A stretch of DNA of 64,000 nucleotides from Sneathiella marina (GCF_023746535.1 NZ_CP098747.1:592364-656363); one strand, 5' to 3'; positions 9,762 through 19,264 are shown, counted from the stretch's first letter. Notes: generated by a model from the sequence alone, not told the origin. A program made the numbers and translations.

Positions 9762-10687
9762 TACCGGCCCTCCTGACATATTAATTGAATACTTTCACTG
9801 TCGCCCGGGCAGTCACGAGATGTATATTTCGCTATGATGCCTTTGAATAGATCAGGAACGACATCGGAGAAATATTCCACAGGGTGCGCCACGCTTTTGG
9901 CTGCAAGCTTACGGTATCTTGTACCATCCAGTATTTCAGGTGATTGCGTCCGGGCAGCTACCCAATTCTCAAACTCTTGTTCCGTCATGGCAACTGCCTG
10001 AAAATGCTGATCGGAAAAACCGTCGCCACTAAATTGAGTGTTTCGCCCAGTAAAGCTGCCGTTTTCATCCGCCAGAAGCTGAAGCCGTGTCGTCATTCCC
10101 GCCATGGCATAGATTTGCCCGCCCAAGGCAGGCACCATAAAGGAATTCATGACCGTGTCTGAAGTGATTTCCAGGCTTAATGGTCTATTGCTGGGGAAAG
10201 CCAGCTCATTAACGCTGGCAATATTGTAATCAGGGTAAATAAATAGCCATTTCCAGTCCTGCGCGATTACTTGAACATTGATTGCTGGTTTATCTGATTC
10301 AAGTGCCCGATAGGGATCTAGCTTAAATGTGTAGGTCCAGGTCAAATAACTGAGAGAGATGATAATCACAATCGGAACAAGCCAGACGAATGTTTCAATT
10401 ATCGAGGAAGAGGCCCATTTTGGCCGATGTTTTCCTTTACCGCCATTTTCACGATATCGCCAACTAAAGAACAAGGTCATGGCAAAGACCGGGATTAAAA
10501 CGATAAGCATCAGACAAAAGGCAGCAAATAGCAGATCCCGCTCTGCTGTCGCAATGGGTCCTTTGGGATCCAGTACCGGGGCATCCATCAACCCGCATCC
10601 AGTTAAAGAAGCAGCCAGTAAAACAAGAAAAAGAGCGGAAATCCTGGATTTGCCGTTTTTAAATCCACCTAATAAATATTCACCCAT
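9761..10687 (-). CDS. cyoA: cytochrome o ubiquinol oxidase subunit II
   Basis: A 308-residue lipoprotein subunit. The N-terminus has a signal ending in the lipobox 'LTGC', followed by two membrane helices and a periplasmic cupredoxin domain with '[11 protein letters not shown]' and '[19 protein letters not shown]'. The CuA cysteine ligands of cytochrome c oxidases are absent, which agrees with a quinol oxidase. It is the first gene of cyoABCD and the promoter should lie in the 251 bp between it and the divergent GFA-like gene. The stop overlaps the cyoB start by one base, suggesting translational coupling. Confidence 0.94.
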   Translation of the reverse strand: MGEYLLGGFKNGKSRISALFLVLLAASLTGCGLMDAPVLDPKGPIATAERDLLFAAFCLMLIVLIPVFAMTLFFSWRYRENGGKGKHRPKWASSSIIETFVWLVPIVIIISLSYLTWTYTFKLDPYRALESDKPAINVQVIAQDWKWLFIYPDYNIASVNELAFPSNRPLSLEITSDTVMNSFMVPALGGQIYAMAGMTTRLQLLADENGSFTGRNTQFSGDGFSDQHFQAVAMTEQEFENWVAARTQSPEILDGTRYRKLAAKSVAHPVEYFSDVVPDLFKGIIAKYTSRDCPGDSESIQLICQEGR

Positions 10688-10938
10688 TCTTAATACGCCT
10701 GGTATTTGGTAAGCCCCCCTGAAACTCTCGCAAGACCTACAAAACGGAGTTTCAGAACTCGTGAAAATAGTAGACTAATATTAAACAGGCTCAAGATAAA
10801 TTTGAAAGTATGTCATCGGCCGTATTGATTTTAGTAACTTAGTCTTGTTGATGGCGGCTATGATTTCTTTAGACATACCCAAAATATTGGGCGCATAATT
10901 AATTTTGAGAATTGAATATTGGAATGGGAGGCATATAG

Positions 10939-11349
10939 ATGGACGTTCAGGGAGGGTGCTACTGCGGCGCCATAAGATATGAGGCGAAAGGTGAACCCCA
11001 GATGAAACTTCAGTGTCATTGTCGTCAATGTCAGTATTTCACTGGAGGTCATCCAAATGTTGTAATGGGCATGTTAAATGCCGGCTTTTCTTTCACCAAA
11101 GGGACGCCAAAGGAATTTTGTAAATCAGATCTGGAAGGTGCCAGGACACGTGTTTTTTGCGGTGATTGCGGCACGCATCTGTTAACGCTTTCACCTAGTC
11201 TCCCAGACGGGGTCCTTATTAAAGTTGGAACCCTGGATGACCCCAGTGTCTTTGGCATGCCGAATGTGGCTATTCAAACTGCAGATAGCCAGTCTTTCCA
11301 TCATCATCTGGAAAACGTCCCTTCTCATGAAAGGTGGGTTGCTAAATAG
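10939..11349 (+). CDS. GFA-family (CENP-V/GFA) zinc-binding protein
   Basis: A 136-residue protein of the glutathione-dependent formaldehyde-activating enzyme (GFA/CENP-V) fold. Its zinc ligands are visible as three cysteine groups: 'GCYCGAIRY' at residues 6-14, 'CHCRQC' at about 31-36, and 'FCGDCGTHLL' in the middle. The family binds two zinc ions on a beta-barrel. Few members have a known reaction, and the formaldehyde-glutathione role has been questioned. GGGAGGC precedes the ATG. It lies alone, divergent from the cyo operon. Confidence 0.88.
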   Translation: MDVQGGCYCGAIRYEAKGEPQMKLQCHCRQCQYFTGGHPNVVMGMLNAGFSFTKGTPKEFCKSDLEGARTRVFCGDCGTHLLTLSPSLPDGVLIKVGTLDDPSVFGMPNVAIQTADSQSFHHHLENVPSHERWVAK

Positions 11350-11387
11350 TTGACGAACAGCCTTCTTCCTTCATACGCTCGGTAATC

Positions 11388-12584
11388 TTGAATAGGCGAA
11401 ATGCCGTTATTCTATCATTGCTGACGCTTGCTGCTTACAGCACTTATATTCTCAGCGGTTCGGCCGAGAATCTTTACCAATGGTCAAAGAGTTTCGCGCC
11501 TTACGAAATGCGTGAGCATTTGGGGATGAGCAAACGATATCTCTTGCAGTATGGTCATTTGGTTTTTTTGTTTACGCTTTTATTTCTGTCGAGATACATT
11601 TTCATAGAGCCCAGGGATTTTCCACTCTCCGAAAAGTTTATCAGCACCGTTGCCAAATATACTCCTGCCGTATTTTTATTTCATTTTCCAATCTTGTTCT
11701 TTCTGGCTGCTATTACAAACTATGATCGAACCCGACTACTCGATCAGGTTCTTTTATTGGTTTCTGTTTTGGCCATTTCCGTATCGCTTGGAAAAATCTG
11801 TTTTATTATCAAACCTGCGTTTGATAAATGCGAAGCGATTTCGATCAAATTCCTTACGAAAAAATATCCCGTAAAAGTCTCCATTGAACGACTTCCTTTG
11901 CGTCTTACGACAGTGCATAGCAAATATCTCAATTTTGTGAAAATTGTGTCCATGGGTGCTATTGTATTTGGACATTTCAGCTTCAGGGAATTTACTAATT
12001 ACTCTTTGCCCGGTTTTGACGGATCAGCACCTAGGTTTGCAGTACCGGTGTTTTTCATGCTTTCCGGTTACTTTCTGATGCTGAGCATAGACCGGTGTAC
12101 GACCGATGCTCCTGTTTTATTTTTCCGCCGCTTCTGGAGTTTGTACTATCTAATCGTGCCAATGCTTTTATTCGTTCCCTTAATGGATAATATTGGTTAT
12201 GCCGAGGGAGCTCAGATCTATCAGTATGACGATTATTATGTGTTTGAGCGTGAACGGGGTCCACTCGGGGTACCCATTTTTTTAGCGACCTGGATTAACA
12301 GTCTTTTGTATCTTAATGAAATATGGCTCTACACTCTTTCTGGGTTGAGTGATATGCGTGGTGGCATTGTTGCCTTCAGCAATGACCCATATTGGTTTAT
12401 TTGCTATCTGATCCCTTACACATTACTCATGATTGTCGGACGCATGGTTCAAGGGTTGAAAAAATACCTGATAATAAGCTTGATTTGTCTGATCATCGGT
12501 CCGCCGATTTTAATGTTAGCCCCTTTGTTTTTTGCCGGGGCATTAGCGTATATTCTCCATAAGCGAATAGGAGGTCCGTTGTGA
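11388..12584 (+). CDS. acyltransferase-3-like membrane protein with permuted motif order
   Basis: A 398-residue polytopic membrane protein. The usual acyltransferase-3 motifs are present in an unusual order. The C-terminal-type segment ('KYTPAVFLFHFPILFF', residues 90-105, and 'FIIKPAFDKCE', 139-149, like the usual YLWHFP and ErPf ends) comes first. The N-terminal-type segments ('GHFSFREF' from residue 195 and 'FAVPVFFMLSGYFL', 217-230) follow, then 'FFAGALAYILHKR' (381-393), usually mid-domain. The family moves acyl groups, often acetyl or succinyl, onto carbohydrates in the inner membrane. It seems to start at a TTG with no clear ribosome site; the next in-frame ATG is at 11508. It overlaps the next gene by 4 bp. 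Low GC compared with neighbours and absence of partners leave its substrate open. Confidence 0.72.
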   Translation: MNRRNAVILSLLTLAAYSTYILSGSAENLYQWSKSFAPYEMREHLGMSKRYLLQYGHLVFLFTLLFLSRYIFIEPRDFPLSEKFISTVAKYTPAVFLFHFPILFFLAAITNYDRTRLLDQVLLLVSVLAISVSLGKICFIIKPAFDKCEAISIKFLTKKYPVKVSIERLPLRLTTVHSKYLNFVKIVSMGAIVFGHFSFREFTNYSLPGFDGSAPRFAVPVFFMLSGYFLMLSIDRCTTDAPVLFFRRFWSLYYLIVPMLLFVPLMDNIGYAEGAQIYQYDDYYVFERERGPLGVPIFLATWINSLLYLNEIWLYTLSGLSDMRGGIVAFSNDPYWFICYLIPYTLLMIVGRMVQGLKKYLIISLICLIIGPPILMLAPLFFAGALAYILHKRIGGPL

Positions 12585-13324
12585 GAATTCGAAAGATACT
12601 TAAAAGCTGGGCTGTCAAATTACAGATTTTGCCTTTGCTCATCCTGCTGGTTTCCAATCCTTATGCGGACGCGGCGGCGATCGAGTTCGGTATGTTTAAA
12701 GAGAATACAATTTTTTCGAAGGATACAGATGGTTTTAAGGACAAAGTCCTGCTGCTGTTCCATGGGCTTCGGTCCGCGCATCCAAATGGTACCTTTAGAA
12801 GATTGAACAAGGCGTTATCGGATGAGTATAGCGTCGTCGGGGTCAATTATAACTACATGGATGTAGAGCGAAACAAACGTGAGTTCGATGACTTATGGAC
12901 GCGTTATTTGGCCGGCCATGAAGTTTTCGTCTTTGGTGCGTCGTTGGGTGGTTTTTGGGCCGATTACTTTGCTAATAAATATGGAGTTGAAAAAATGGTC
13001 TTGGTGAATCCAGTTACATCCCCAATACTGGATTTGACCCAGTTTATTGGTGAGCAATATAGTGAAAGACGGCAGCAGCAATTTGTCGTGGCATTGGAGC
13101 ATATAGAAGACTACGCAGCCCTAAGGCTTCCCGCTCACCCAAATACCAAAAGCCTTGTTATTTTAACGCGTGATGATCCGGTCATTAATTTTCGACAGGC
13201 GATGGAGAAATACTTGAAAAATGAAAATAGTCAGCTCGTTATTTTCGGAACTGGTGGCCATTCATTGCAGTTATCTGATCCCATATACTTATCTGTAATG
13301 AAAGCTTTCCTGGAATCCAAATAG
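12581..13324 (+). CDS. exported or anchored small alpha/beta hydrolase (YqiA/UPF0227-like)
   Basis: A 247-residue protein with an N-terminal signal or anchor (basic 'RIRKILKSW', then 'ILPLLILLVSNPYADA') and an alpha/beta hydrolase body. The oxyanion motif is 'LLFHGLRSAHP' (58-68). The nucleophile is Ser121 in 'FGASLGGFWADY', the form seen in YqiA/UPF0227 esterases. The acid is probably in 'TRDDPVIN' and the His in 'GTGGHSLQL'. It starts at GTG within the end of the acyltransferase gene, with AGGAGG just upstream, so it is translationally coupled. With its neighbour it could add and remove acyl groups on an envelope glycan; this pairing is inference. Confidence 0.72.
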   Translation: MRIRKILKSWAVKLQILPLLILLVSNPYADAAAIEFGMFKENTIFSKDTDGFKDKVLLLFHGLRSAHPNGTFRRLNKALSDEYSVVGVNYNYMDVERNKREFDDLWTRYLAGHEVFVFGASLGGFWADYFANKYGVEKMVLVNPVTSPILDLTQFIGEQYSERRQQQFVVALEHIEDYAALRLPAHPNTKSLVILTRDDPVINFRQAMEKYLKNENSQLVIFGTGGHSLQLSDPIYLSVMKAFLESK

Positions 13325-13345
13325 TTGGGCTTTTTGGAATATAAA

Positions 13346-14032
13346 TTAAGTATCTGCGGGTTCGAAGCCTATATACTGCACGACGTTGGCAACATCTTCG
13401 CGATCGCTAACCAGTGTATTTTCTATGGCATTGGTATCTTCATATCCCAATGCCATGCCCGAAACAAGCACCTGATCATCTGGAATATTGAGGTGCCTGA
13501 AGATTGGCTCCTGAAAAGAGATCCAGGCTGCTTGCGGACAGGTATGCAAACCTTCACCTCTTGCAGCAAGCATCACCGTTTGCATATATAGCCCGACATC
13601 GGACCAGCTTCCTTTACCGAGATAGGCATCCATTGTGAAAAACATTCCGACCGGGGCGTCAAAAAATTTATAGTTTCTTTTGGCCTGGATCATTGTTCTT
13701 TCACGATCGCCTTTTTGGATGCCGAGTAACCCATATAGGCTCCAGCCGACTCCGCGCCGACGATCCCGATGAATATCCTTCCAGTTTGAAGGATAATAGT
13801 CATAGTCTTCATATTTTTCAGCTTTGCCTTGATCAAATAGATCGCACACATCAGTGGCAATGGCGTTTTTTACAGCGCCAGTACAGACATATGTATGCCA
13901 CGGCTGGGTATTAGTGCCGCTCGGCGCCTGTTGGGACAGCTTTAAAATTCTTTCGATGGTTTCCTGCGGGACGGTCCGGTCTGTGAAGGCCCGGACAGAT
14001 TTTCGAGAACGGATTGCTTCTTCAACATTCAT
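13346..14032 (-). CDS. nitroreductase family protein
   Basis: A 228-residue FMN-dependent reductase of the nitroreductase fold. The start is the ATG at 14032, which has AGGAAGG 8-14 bases upstream; a longer frame exists but begins in unlikely sequence. The N-terminal 'EEAIRSRKSVRAFTDRTVP' and 'LSQQAPSGTNTQPWHTYV' are the FMN phosphate and ring contacts of the family. The middle 'DVGLYMQTVMLAARGEGL' and the C-terminal 'ALGYEDTNAIEN' also fit. It reduces nitroaromatics, quinones or enones with NAD(P)H; the natural substrate is not evident. A second nitroreductase lies at 58292. Confidence 0.9.
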   Translation of the reverse strand: MNVEEAIRSRKSVRAFTDRTVPQETIERILKLSQQAPSGTNTQPWHTYVCTGAVKNAIATDVCDLFDQGKAEKYEDYDYYPSNWKDIHRDRRRGVGWSLYGLLGIQKGDRERTMIQAKRNYKFFDAPVGMFFTMDAYLGKGSWSDVGLYMQTVMLAARGEGLHTCPQAAWISFQEPIFRHLNIPDDQVLVSGMALGYEDTNAIENTLVSDREDVANVVQYIGFEPADT

Positions 14033-14260
14033 AGGGACACCTTCCTGGCATTTTATTTTGAGGTATTCTAACAATCGTTAGGTGAAGGTCCAGAAAATTC
14101 CTCCCCATGTCAGTTGTAAATTTTAAAGCAGTTCAAATATTATGCATGACATGGCTCCTAATTGATGTGAGAAATGTTTTCTAAAGATGATTTGTTTAAT
14201 TGTCCTGAGCAATCCGTGTTTCGTAGTCTCCTTAGTATTCGAAAATCTGGTTCCATAAAT

Positions 14261-15346
14261 ATGAAAATATTTACCAAAAGTGTTTCAGTAAAAACGGCCA
14301 GCCGTGGGTTGTTGTCCGCCATGCTGGCGTCCCTGCTTCTGGTTGCCTGCGAAACCACCAGTCAAACAATGGCAGAGACGAAAAAACCGCCGCACCATAC
14401 TGCAGAGGGGTATCGAAACTTACATATCGAGCATCCTGACAAGAATTTTTTTGATTTTCTCTATATGCGATTTTTCAGCGATGTTGAATGGGCGGATCAT
14501 GAAAGCCGCGCGGCGGAAATTACGGTCAAGGACCTGGATATTGATTTGGTTAATGAGCCTGGCACGCGTAATCAGGTTAGCTGGCTCGGCCACTCCACCT
14601 TTTTAATTCAAAAAGGCGGTAAAAATATTCTGACGGATCCGATTTTTGCCGACAGAGCGTCACCCGTGCCGTTCGCCGGGCCTGCCAGATACATCAAGCA
14701 TGTGGTTGATTATGATAAATTGCCGGACATTGACTATGTTGTCATCAGCCATAACCATTATGACCATCTGGATAGCGAAACCATAAGCCGATTGGGCAAT
14801 ACGCCAATGTATTTAGTTCCCTTGGGCCTTAAAGCCTGGTTTGTTGAGCAAGGAATTCTGGCTGAAAGAATTCGAGAGCATGACTGGTGGGATCGGACTA
14901 AATTGGACGGGGTTACTATTCAGGCAATGCCCTCACAACATTGGTCGGCGCGCGGACTGGGAGATCGACATGAAACCCTGTGGGCGAGTTGGTATCTGGA
15001 TTTTGGCGACCGTACTTTGTGGTTTGGCGGTGATACGGGGTATAACCCTGTCCAGTTTAAGGAGATTGGCGCGGCGACAGGCGGCGTGGATTTAGCGCTT
15101 ATTCCCATCGGCGGTTATGCTCCCCGATCCTTCATGAAGACCTATCATGTAAATCCGGAAGAGGCGATATTCATCCATCAGGATATTCAAGCGACCAAAA
15201 GTATTGGAATGCATTGGGGAACCTTTCCTCTGACGGCAGAAGGACCGATCGACCCGCAAATCGAGCTCATGTCAAAGCGCAAGAAACATCTCTTATCAGA
15301 CGAAGAATTTTCGACCATGATTGTTGGCGAAACCTTCGAATGGTAA
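14261..15346 (+). CDS. MBL-fold lipoprotein hydrolase (RomA/NAPE-PLD-like)
   Basis: A 361-residue enzyme of the metallo-beta-lactamase fold with a lipoprotein signal. The ATG at 14261 (MKIFTKS) is chosen because it places the hydrophobic 'LLSAMLASLLLVAC' lipobox at the proper distance; a longer reading from 14174 is possible. The metal site is 'ISHNHYDHLD', followed by 'QHWSARG', 'GGDTGYNP' and a final 'GMHWGTF'. These features match the RomA/UlaG/NAPE-phospholipase D subgroup. The enzyme likely faces the periplasm from the outer or inner membrane. The substrate may be a phospholipid-like or lactone compound (inference). Confidence 0.82.
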   Translation: MKIFTKSVSVKTASRGLLSAMLASLLLVACETTSQTMAETKKPPHHTAEGYRNLHIEHPDKNFFDFLYMRFFSDVEWADHESRAAEITVKDLDIDLVNEPGTRNQVSWLGHSTFLIQKGGKNILTDPIFADRASPVPFAGPARYIKHVVDYDKLPDIDYVVISHNHYDHLDSETISRLGNTPMYLVPLGLKAWFVEQGILAERIREHDWWDRTKLDGVTIQAMPSQHWSARGLGDRHETLWASWYLDFGDRTLWFGGDTGYNPVQFKEIGAATGGVDLALIPIGGYAPRSFMKTYHVNPEEAIFIHQDIQATKSIGMHWGTFPLTAEGPIDPQIELMSKRKKHLLSDEEFSTMIVGETFEW

Positions 15347-15357
15347 GCGAATTTATG

Positions 15358-16767
15358 TTATTCTCTGGCCCATAATTGATGGGCTAAAACGCCAACAGTG
15401 TTTTCGATAATTTGCGCTGCATCCAGGCAGGTATCTTCTCGAAACCGTCGCCCGATGATTTGCACGCCTGTAGGTATGCCATCAGTAATGCCCAAGGGGA
15501 CGGCCGCCGAGGGAAGTCCTAAAAGGTTTATTGCATAAAGCATACTTTGTTCATCCAGCATTTCACGGATCCGGTCATTACCCTGTTGATCAGCGTCTTG
15601 TGGAAAGGGAGGCGTCTGAGAGACAGGTGCGACAACGAGAGGATATCTTTCCATAAAGACGGACCAAGCCCGAAGTAAGCGAGTGCGATCTGCGAAAGCA
15701 CGTGTCTGGCCGTCAAGATCCCGCGCGTTAGAGGCTGCCAGGTATCCGTCAAGGACGCGAATGAAGTCCTCGGAGCCCATGGCGCGCATTGCAGTTTCAC
15801 TCATGACCTGGGTATCCGTCATCAACAGGCTGCGCCACGCCTCGGCAATCTCCGCAACCAGCGGCGGATCAATCAGTTCAACCTCATAGCCTGCGGCGGC
15901 TAACAGATGTCCTGCTTCATCAACAGCCTTGGCGACGGTTGGATGACAGGAAACACCAGCCGGAGTTTTCGTTAATGCGACTTTAATTGGCCCGTCTAAA
16001 TGTGGTCCATCTAGAGGTGCTGCCGTGTGCCAAGGATCCCGGGGGTCGGGCTGGATCATCGCCTCAAGCGATAAGCGCACATCCCTCACTTCTCTGGCAA
16101 TGGGGCCCTGAACGGACATGAGTTGGACCATCGGCGGACGCTCTTCCGTGGCAGTCGGGTTGTAGGCGGGAACTCGACCCATACTGGGGCGAATAGTTGC
16201 AACACCGCAAGCATAGGCTGGATACCGCAGGGAGCCACCAAGATCGTTGCCATGCCCCATTGCTCCAATCCCCAAGGCGACGGATGAGGAGGCACCGCCG
16301 GAGGATCCACCCGGTGTGATCCCATGATCCCACGGGTTCAAGGTCTTCCCACGCAACGGATTGTCGGTAAACCAACGGTAGCTGAATTCCGGTGTGTTTG
16401 TCCGGCCGATGATAATTGCACCCGCTTTTCTCAAATTTGAAACGACCGGTGAATCTTCATTCGCGATGATTTTGTCAAGATCGGGAATTCCGTTGGGCGT
16501 ACTATATCCTGCTTGATCGACATTTTCCTTGATCGTAATGGGAACGCCATGCAGTGGGCCCGTTGCGACACCTGTCGATTGAATAGCATCTGCCTCGTCT
16601 GCGGCTTTGCGGGCTTCCGTTGACAAATCGACCGTCACGGCATTTACGCTGCCGTTCATTTTTTCCATACGCAATAAAGCGGCAGCAACGGCGTCTTTGG
16701 CACTGATGTCTTTGTTGCGGATTGCTGCAGCCGTTTTTACGGCACCCCATTGCCAGATTTCATCCAT
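15358..16767 (-). CDS. amidase signature family protein
   Basis: A 469-residue amidase. The Ser-cisSer-Lys triad is seen as Lys80 in 'ITIKENVD', the cis-Ser in 'PGGSSGGASS' (residue 155 or 156) and the nucleophile Ser179 in 'GNDLGGSLRYP'. The family cleaves amide or related bonds of small molecules, or acts in Glu-tRNA(Gln) transamidation; no gatB or gatC is nearby, so a catabolic role is more likely. It is the last gene of a minus-strand pair, 11 bp after the CoA ligase gene, and ends 12 bp from the convergent MBL gene. Confidence 0.9.
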   Translation of the reverse strand: MDEIWQWGAVKTAAAIRNKDISAKDAVAAALLRMEKMNGSVNAVTVDLSTEARKAADEADAIQSTGVATGPLHGVPITIKENVDQAGYSTPNGIPDLDKIIANEDSPVVSNLRKAGAIIIGRTNTPEFSYRWFTDNPLRGKTLNPWDHGITPGGSSGGASSSVALGIGAMGHGNDLGGSLRYPAYACGVATIRPSMGRVPAYNPTATEERPPMVQLMSVQGPIAREVRDVRLSLEAMIQPDPRDPWHTAAPLDGPHLDGPIKVALTKTPAGVSCHPTVAKAVDEAGHLLAAAGYEVELIDPPLVAEIAEAWRSLLMTDTQVMSETAMRAMGSEDFIRVLDGYLAASNARDLDGQTRAFADRTRLLRAWSVFMERYPLVVAPVSQTPPFPQDADQQGNDRIREMLDEQSMLYAINLLGLPSAAVPLGITDGIPTGVQIIGRRFREDTCLDAAQIIENTVGVLAHQLWARE

Positions 16768-16778
16768 TACAGTTCCTT

Positions 16779-18368
16779 TCAGGCTTCGATAGTTGGCAGT
16801 CTTGCGCGTAACTCGTTTTTGGCGATTTTCTCTAAGGTGGAGCGAGGAAACTCATCTACAATTATCACATCGCGGATTACTTTGAAATCCGTGAGGTTTT
16901 TTTCGCAGACATCTACGAGCTGCGCAGCAAGATCTACTGGCGCCGACGGGCTTGGGATGAGAAAGACCACGGGCACTTCATCCAGCATTGAATGCTTTTG
17001 CCCGACCACGGCACATTCATTAACCCAGCCGGTTTCATTGATGACGGATTCGATTTCAGACGCGGCCACATTTTCACCGCCTACTTTCAGCATATCTTTT
17101 TCGCGGTCTCCAAAAAACAGATTTCCCTCCTCATCCATGACAATGAGATCTCCTGTTTCAAACCAGCCATCGTCATCAAATGCCTTGGCATTTGCTTCGT
17201 CATTGTCAAAATATTCCTTGAACAGGCTGACCCCGCGAACCCCCCGAATATAGAGCAGGCCGCGTGAGCCCGGGGTAATGTAAGCTCCCTTTTCATCGCG
17301 AATTTCGATATCATATCCCGGCGCTACCCGTCCAATTCCCAGATCAGGTCCGGGTTGATCGATATCGCCAAATATTCCTTGAGTGATAATTTCGGTCATT
17401 CCCCACCAGCCAAATGTTTTAATGCCGTATGTTTCCTCGACTATTTTCATACGAATTCCCGGGCCCCAGAAACGAAAACAATGGTCCGGCGGCGGGTCTT
17501 GAGCAAGCAGGGCCTTTACACAAAAGGGAATGAGGGAGGCCCATGTGCATTTATTCCTCCGGGCAACATCCCAGAAGCGCGAGGCAGAAAATTTTGGTTG
17601 TACAACAATCGTACCACCAACCCATAACATCGCTAACATTGAATAGGATTGGGCGTTCGTATGAAATAACGGCAAAAAAACCTGGGTGATATCGTCGTCC
17701 CGAAGTCGCATATGCGCTGCGCTCATTTGTGCACCCCAGATAGCGTTTGCATGGGACCACAATACTGCTTTTGGTCGTGAGGTCGTGCCGGACGTAAATT
17801 GCACACTTAAGTCGGCATGTGGATCGACGGCGCGCGTCGGAATTTCATTGTCAGCTTTGAGTAAGTCAGAAAACGCCAGATGGGGAATGTCTTCAGGAGC
17901 CGATGCTGGAACACCAGAGTCATTATCCGTTAAGATCAGGAAACTAACATTTGGCGCTGTATCAAAAACCAGTTTTGCGAAACAGGGCTGTGTGATTGCA
18001 GCAACGACACCAGAATGTTCGGCAAAATAACTCATATCCCGGGCAACCGATCGGGTATTGGTCGACACGGCTATGGCACCAATTTTAACGCAGGCGAACC
18101 AGGATATTATAAATTCCGGACTATTATCCAAATGGATCAGGATGCTGTCCCCTAAAGTGATCCCTTTTGCATGCAATGCGCCCGCCAACGCATCTACCTT
18201 TTGCCCGACTTCAGCATAGGTATAGATTTTTCTGCGTCCGTCAAAAGGTTCCCATACCAAGAACGGTTTATCAGGGTTGCGGGTTACCCATTGATCGAGC
18301 AGCCAGGGAACATCGCGGCCTTCCACCATGGATCTGTGGGATTTTTCAATAGCGCTTATCAATGCCAT
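16779..18368 (-). CDS. AMP-forming acyl-CoA synthetase/ligase
   Basis: A 529-residue member of the ANL superfamily. The start is the ATG at 18368 (MALISAI), preceded by AAGGAA; the extra 55 codons upstream encode a hydrophobic stretch and look untranslated. Motifs are the P-loop 'FTSGTTSRPKAVLW' (with Ser replacing the more usual Gly), 'WWGMTEI', 'GDREKDMLKVGGENV' and the C-terminal catalytic Lys in 'STLEKIAKNEL'. It activates a carboxylic acid with ATP and joins it to CoA in the cytoplasm. Location beside an amidase and opposite a VOC protein and an acyl-CoA dehydrogenase suggests that it activates an acid released by hydrolysis (inference). Confidence 0.88.
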   Translation of the reverse strand: MALISAIEKSHRSMVEGRDVPWLLDQWVTRNPDKPFLVWEPFDGRRKIYTYAEVGQKVDALAGALHAKGITLGDSILIHLDNSPEFIISWFACVKIGAIAVSTNTRSVARDMSYFAEHSGVVAAITQPCFAKLVFDTAPNVSFLILTDNDSGVPASAPEDIPHLAFSDLLKADNEIPTRAVDPHADLSVQFTSGTTSRPKAVLWSHANAIWGAQMSAAHMRLRDDDITQVFLPLFHTNAQSYSMLAMLWVGGTIVVQPKFSASRFWDVARRNKCTWASLIPFCVKALLAQDPPPDHCFRFWGPGIRMKIVEETYGIKTFGWWGMTEIITQGIFGDIDQPGPDLGIGRVAPGYDIEIRDEKGAYITPGSRGLLYIRGVRGVSLFKEYFDNDEANAKAFDDDGWFETGDLIVMDEEGNLFFGDREKDMLKVGGENVAASEIESVINETGWVNECAVVGQKHSMLDEVPVVFLIPSPSAPVDLAAQLVDVCEKNLTDFKVIRDVIIVDEFPRSTLEKIAKNELRARLPTIEA

Positions 18369-18568
18369 ATCGCGTTCCTTTTCTTTTGGGCGAAGCCCAG
18401 ATCGTTTTTGATTACCTGCGATTGTAAAGATGAGGATAATCCAGACGGGGATAGTGAACAAGTTTTGCTTTATCCAGATGGCCGTCAATTTTCTTTCCGG
18501 AAAAATATAAACAAGGGTTTCATTCCTAAGCAAAAAAGTCTCTAATTCGCAAAAAAAAGGAGATCGCT

Positions 18569-19264
18569 ATTAAACTCGCGAAACAACATCTTGATATTGG
18601 CCTTTATACGAATAATCGCGATGCCATGCTGGAGTTCTGGCAAACTGAAATAGGCCTTTCATTTGATCATATGGGGAAATTGGGAGGCGGCGTTCAGCAA
18701 CATCGTCATTTTTTGGGGGACGGACCAACAGGCCCCATTCTTAAAATTAACCACGCGCGTGATCCATTGCCAATAGCACCGGCGGCGGGCTACAGAGAGC
18801 TTTTGCTCGCACGGGAAAATATTACAGAGCCTAAGCATTTTCTTGATCCCGATGGGAATGCGGTGTCGTTGATCCCGGCTAATTACCTGGGGATTTCCGG
18901 AATTGGTGTTCGGGTGAAAGTGACAAGTTTGGTTGCCTTCGATGATTTTTACGGGCGAATATTATCTCTTCCTGCAAAGCCGGAAGCTGGTGATCATGCC
19001 TACATCTGCGGTACCAGTGTTATAATTGCTGAGCTGGACCCTGAGGCAACCAGCGATGCTCAGCAGCTTGCAAAAGGATATCGCTATTTAACTGCGCAGA
19101 TCTATGATGCGGATGGCGAATATAAAAATGTTATCGATCTTGGTGGAAACGGAGGACATGAGCCGCGAACGCTTGGTACAACCGTTCGCTATGGTTTTAT
19201 CCGAGATGCGGATGGGAACTGGATTGAGTTATCTCAACGCGCCACCCTCACGGGGCCTTTATAA
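18569..19264 (+). CDS. VOC-family (extradiol dioxygenase-like) protein, apparent ATT start
   Basis: A 231-residue protein of two vicinal-oxygen-chelate modules. Reading must begin upstream of the first ATG (18626), since the first beta-strand and helix of the fold, 'KLAKQHLDIGLYTNN' and 'DAMLEFWQTEIGL', lie before or across it. There is no ATG, GTG or TTG in this frame between the stop at 18527 and 18626. An AAGGAGA box at 18557-18563 sits 5-6 bases ahead of an ATT at 18569, so ATT is the likely start. Each module has metal-ligand-like 'HLDIGLY' and 'GNAVSLIPANY' strands. Its reaction is unknown; relatives are dioxygenases, lyases and epimerases. It lies divergent from the CoA ligase. Confidence 0.72.
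   Translation: MKLAKQHLDIGLYTNNRDAMLEFWQTEIGLSFDHMGKLGGGVQQHRHFLGDGPTGPILKINHARDPLPIAPAAGYRELLLARENITEPKHFLDPDGNAVSLIPANYLGISGIGVRVKVTSLVAFDDFYGRILSLPAKPEAGDHAYICGTSVIIAELDPEATSDAQQLAKGYRYLTAQIYDADGEYKNVIDLGGNGGHEPRTLGTTVRYGFIRDADGNWIELSQRATLTGPL

Noticed and set aside
13325..13591. Plus-strand frame after the hydrolase gene
   Set aside because: It is antisense to the nitroreductase and has no independent support.
18369..18533. Longer start of the CoA ligase at 18533
   Set aside because: It adds 55 residues with a hydrophobic run unlike the family, while AAGGAA precedes the ATG at 18368.
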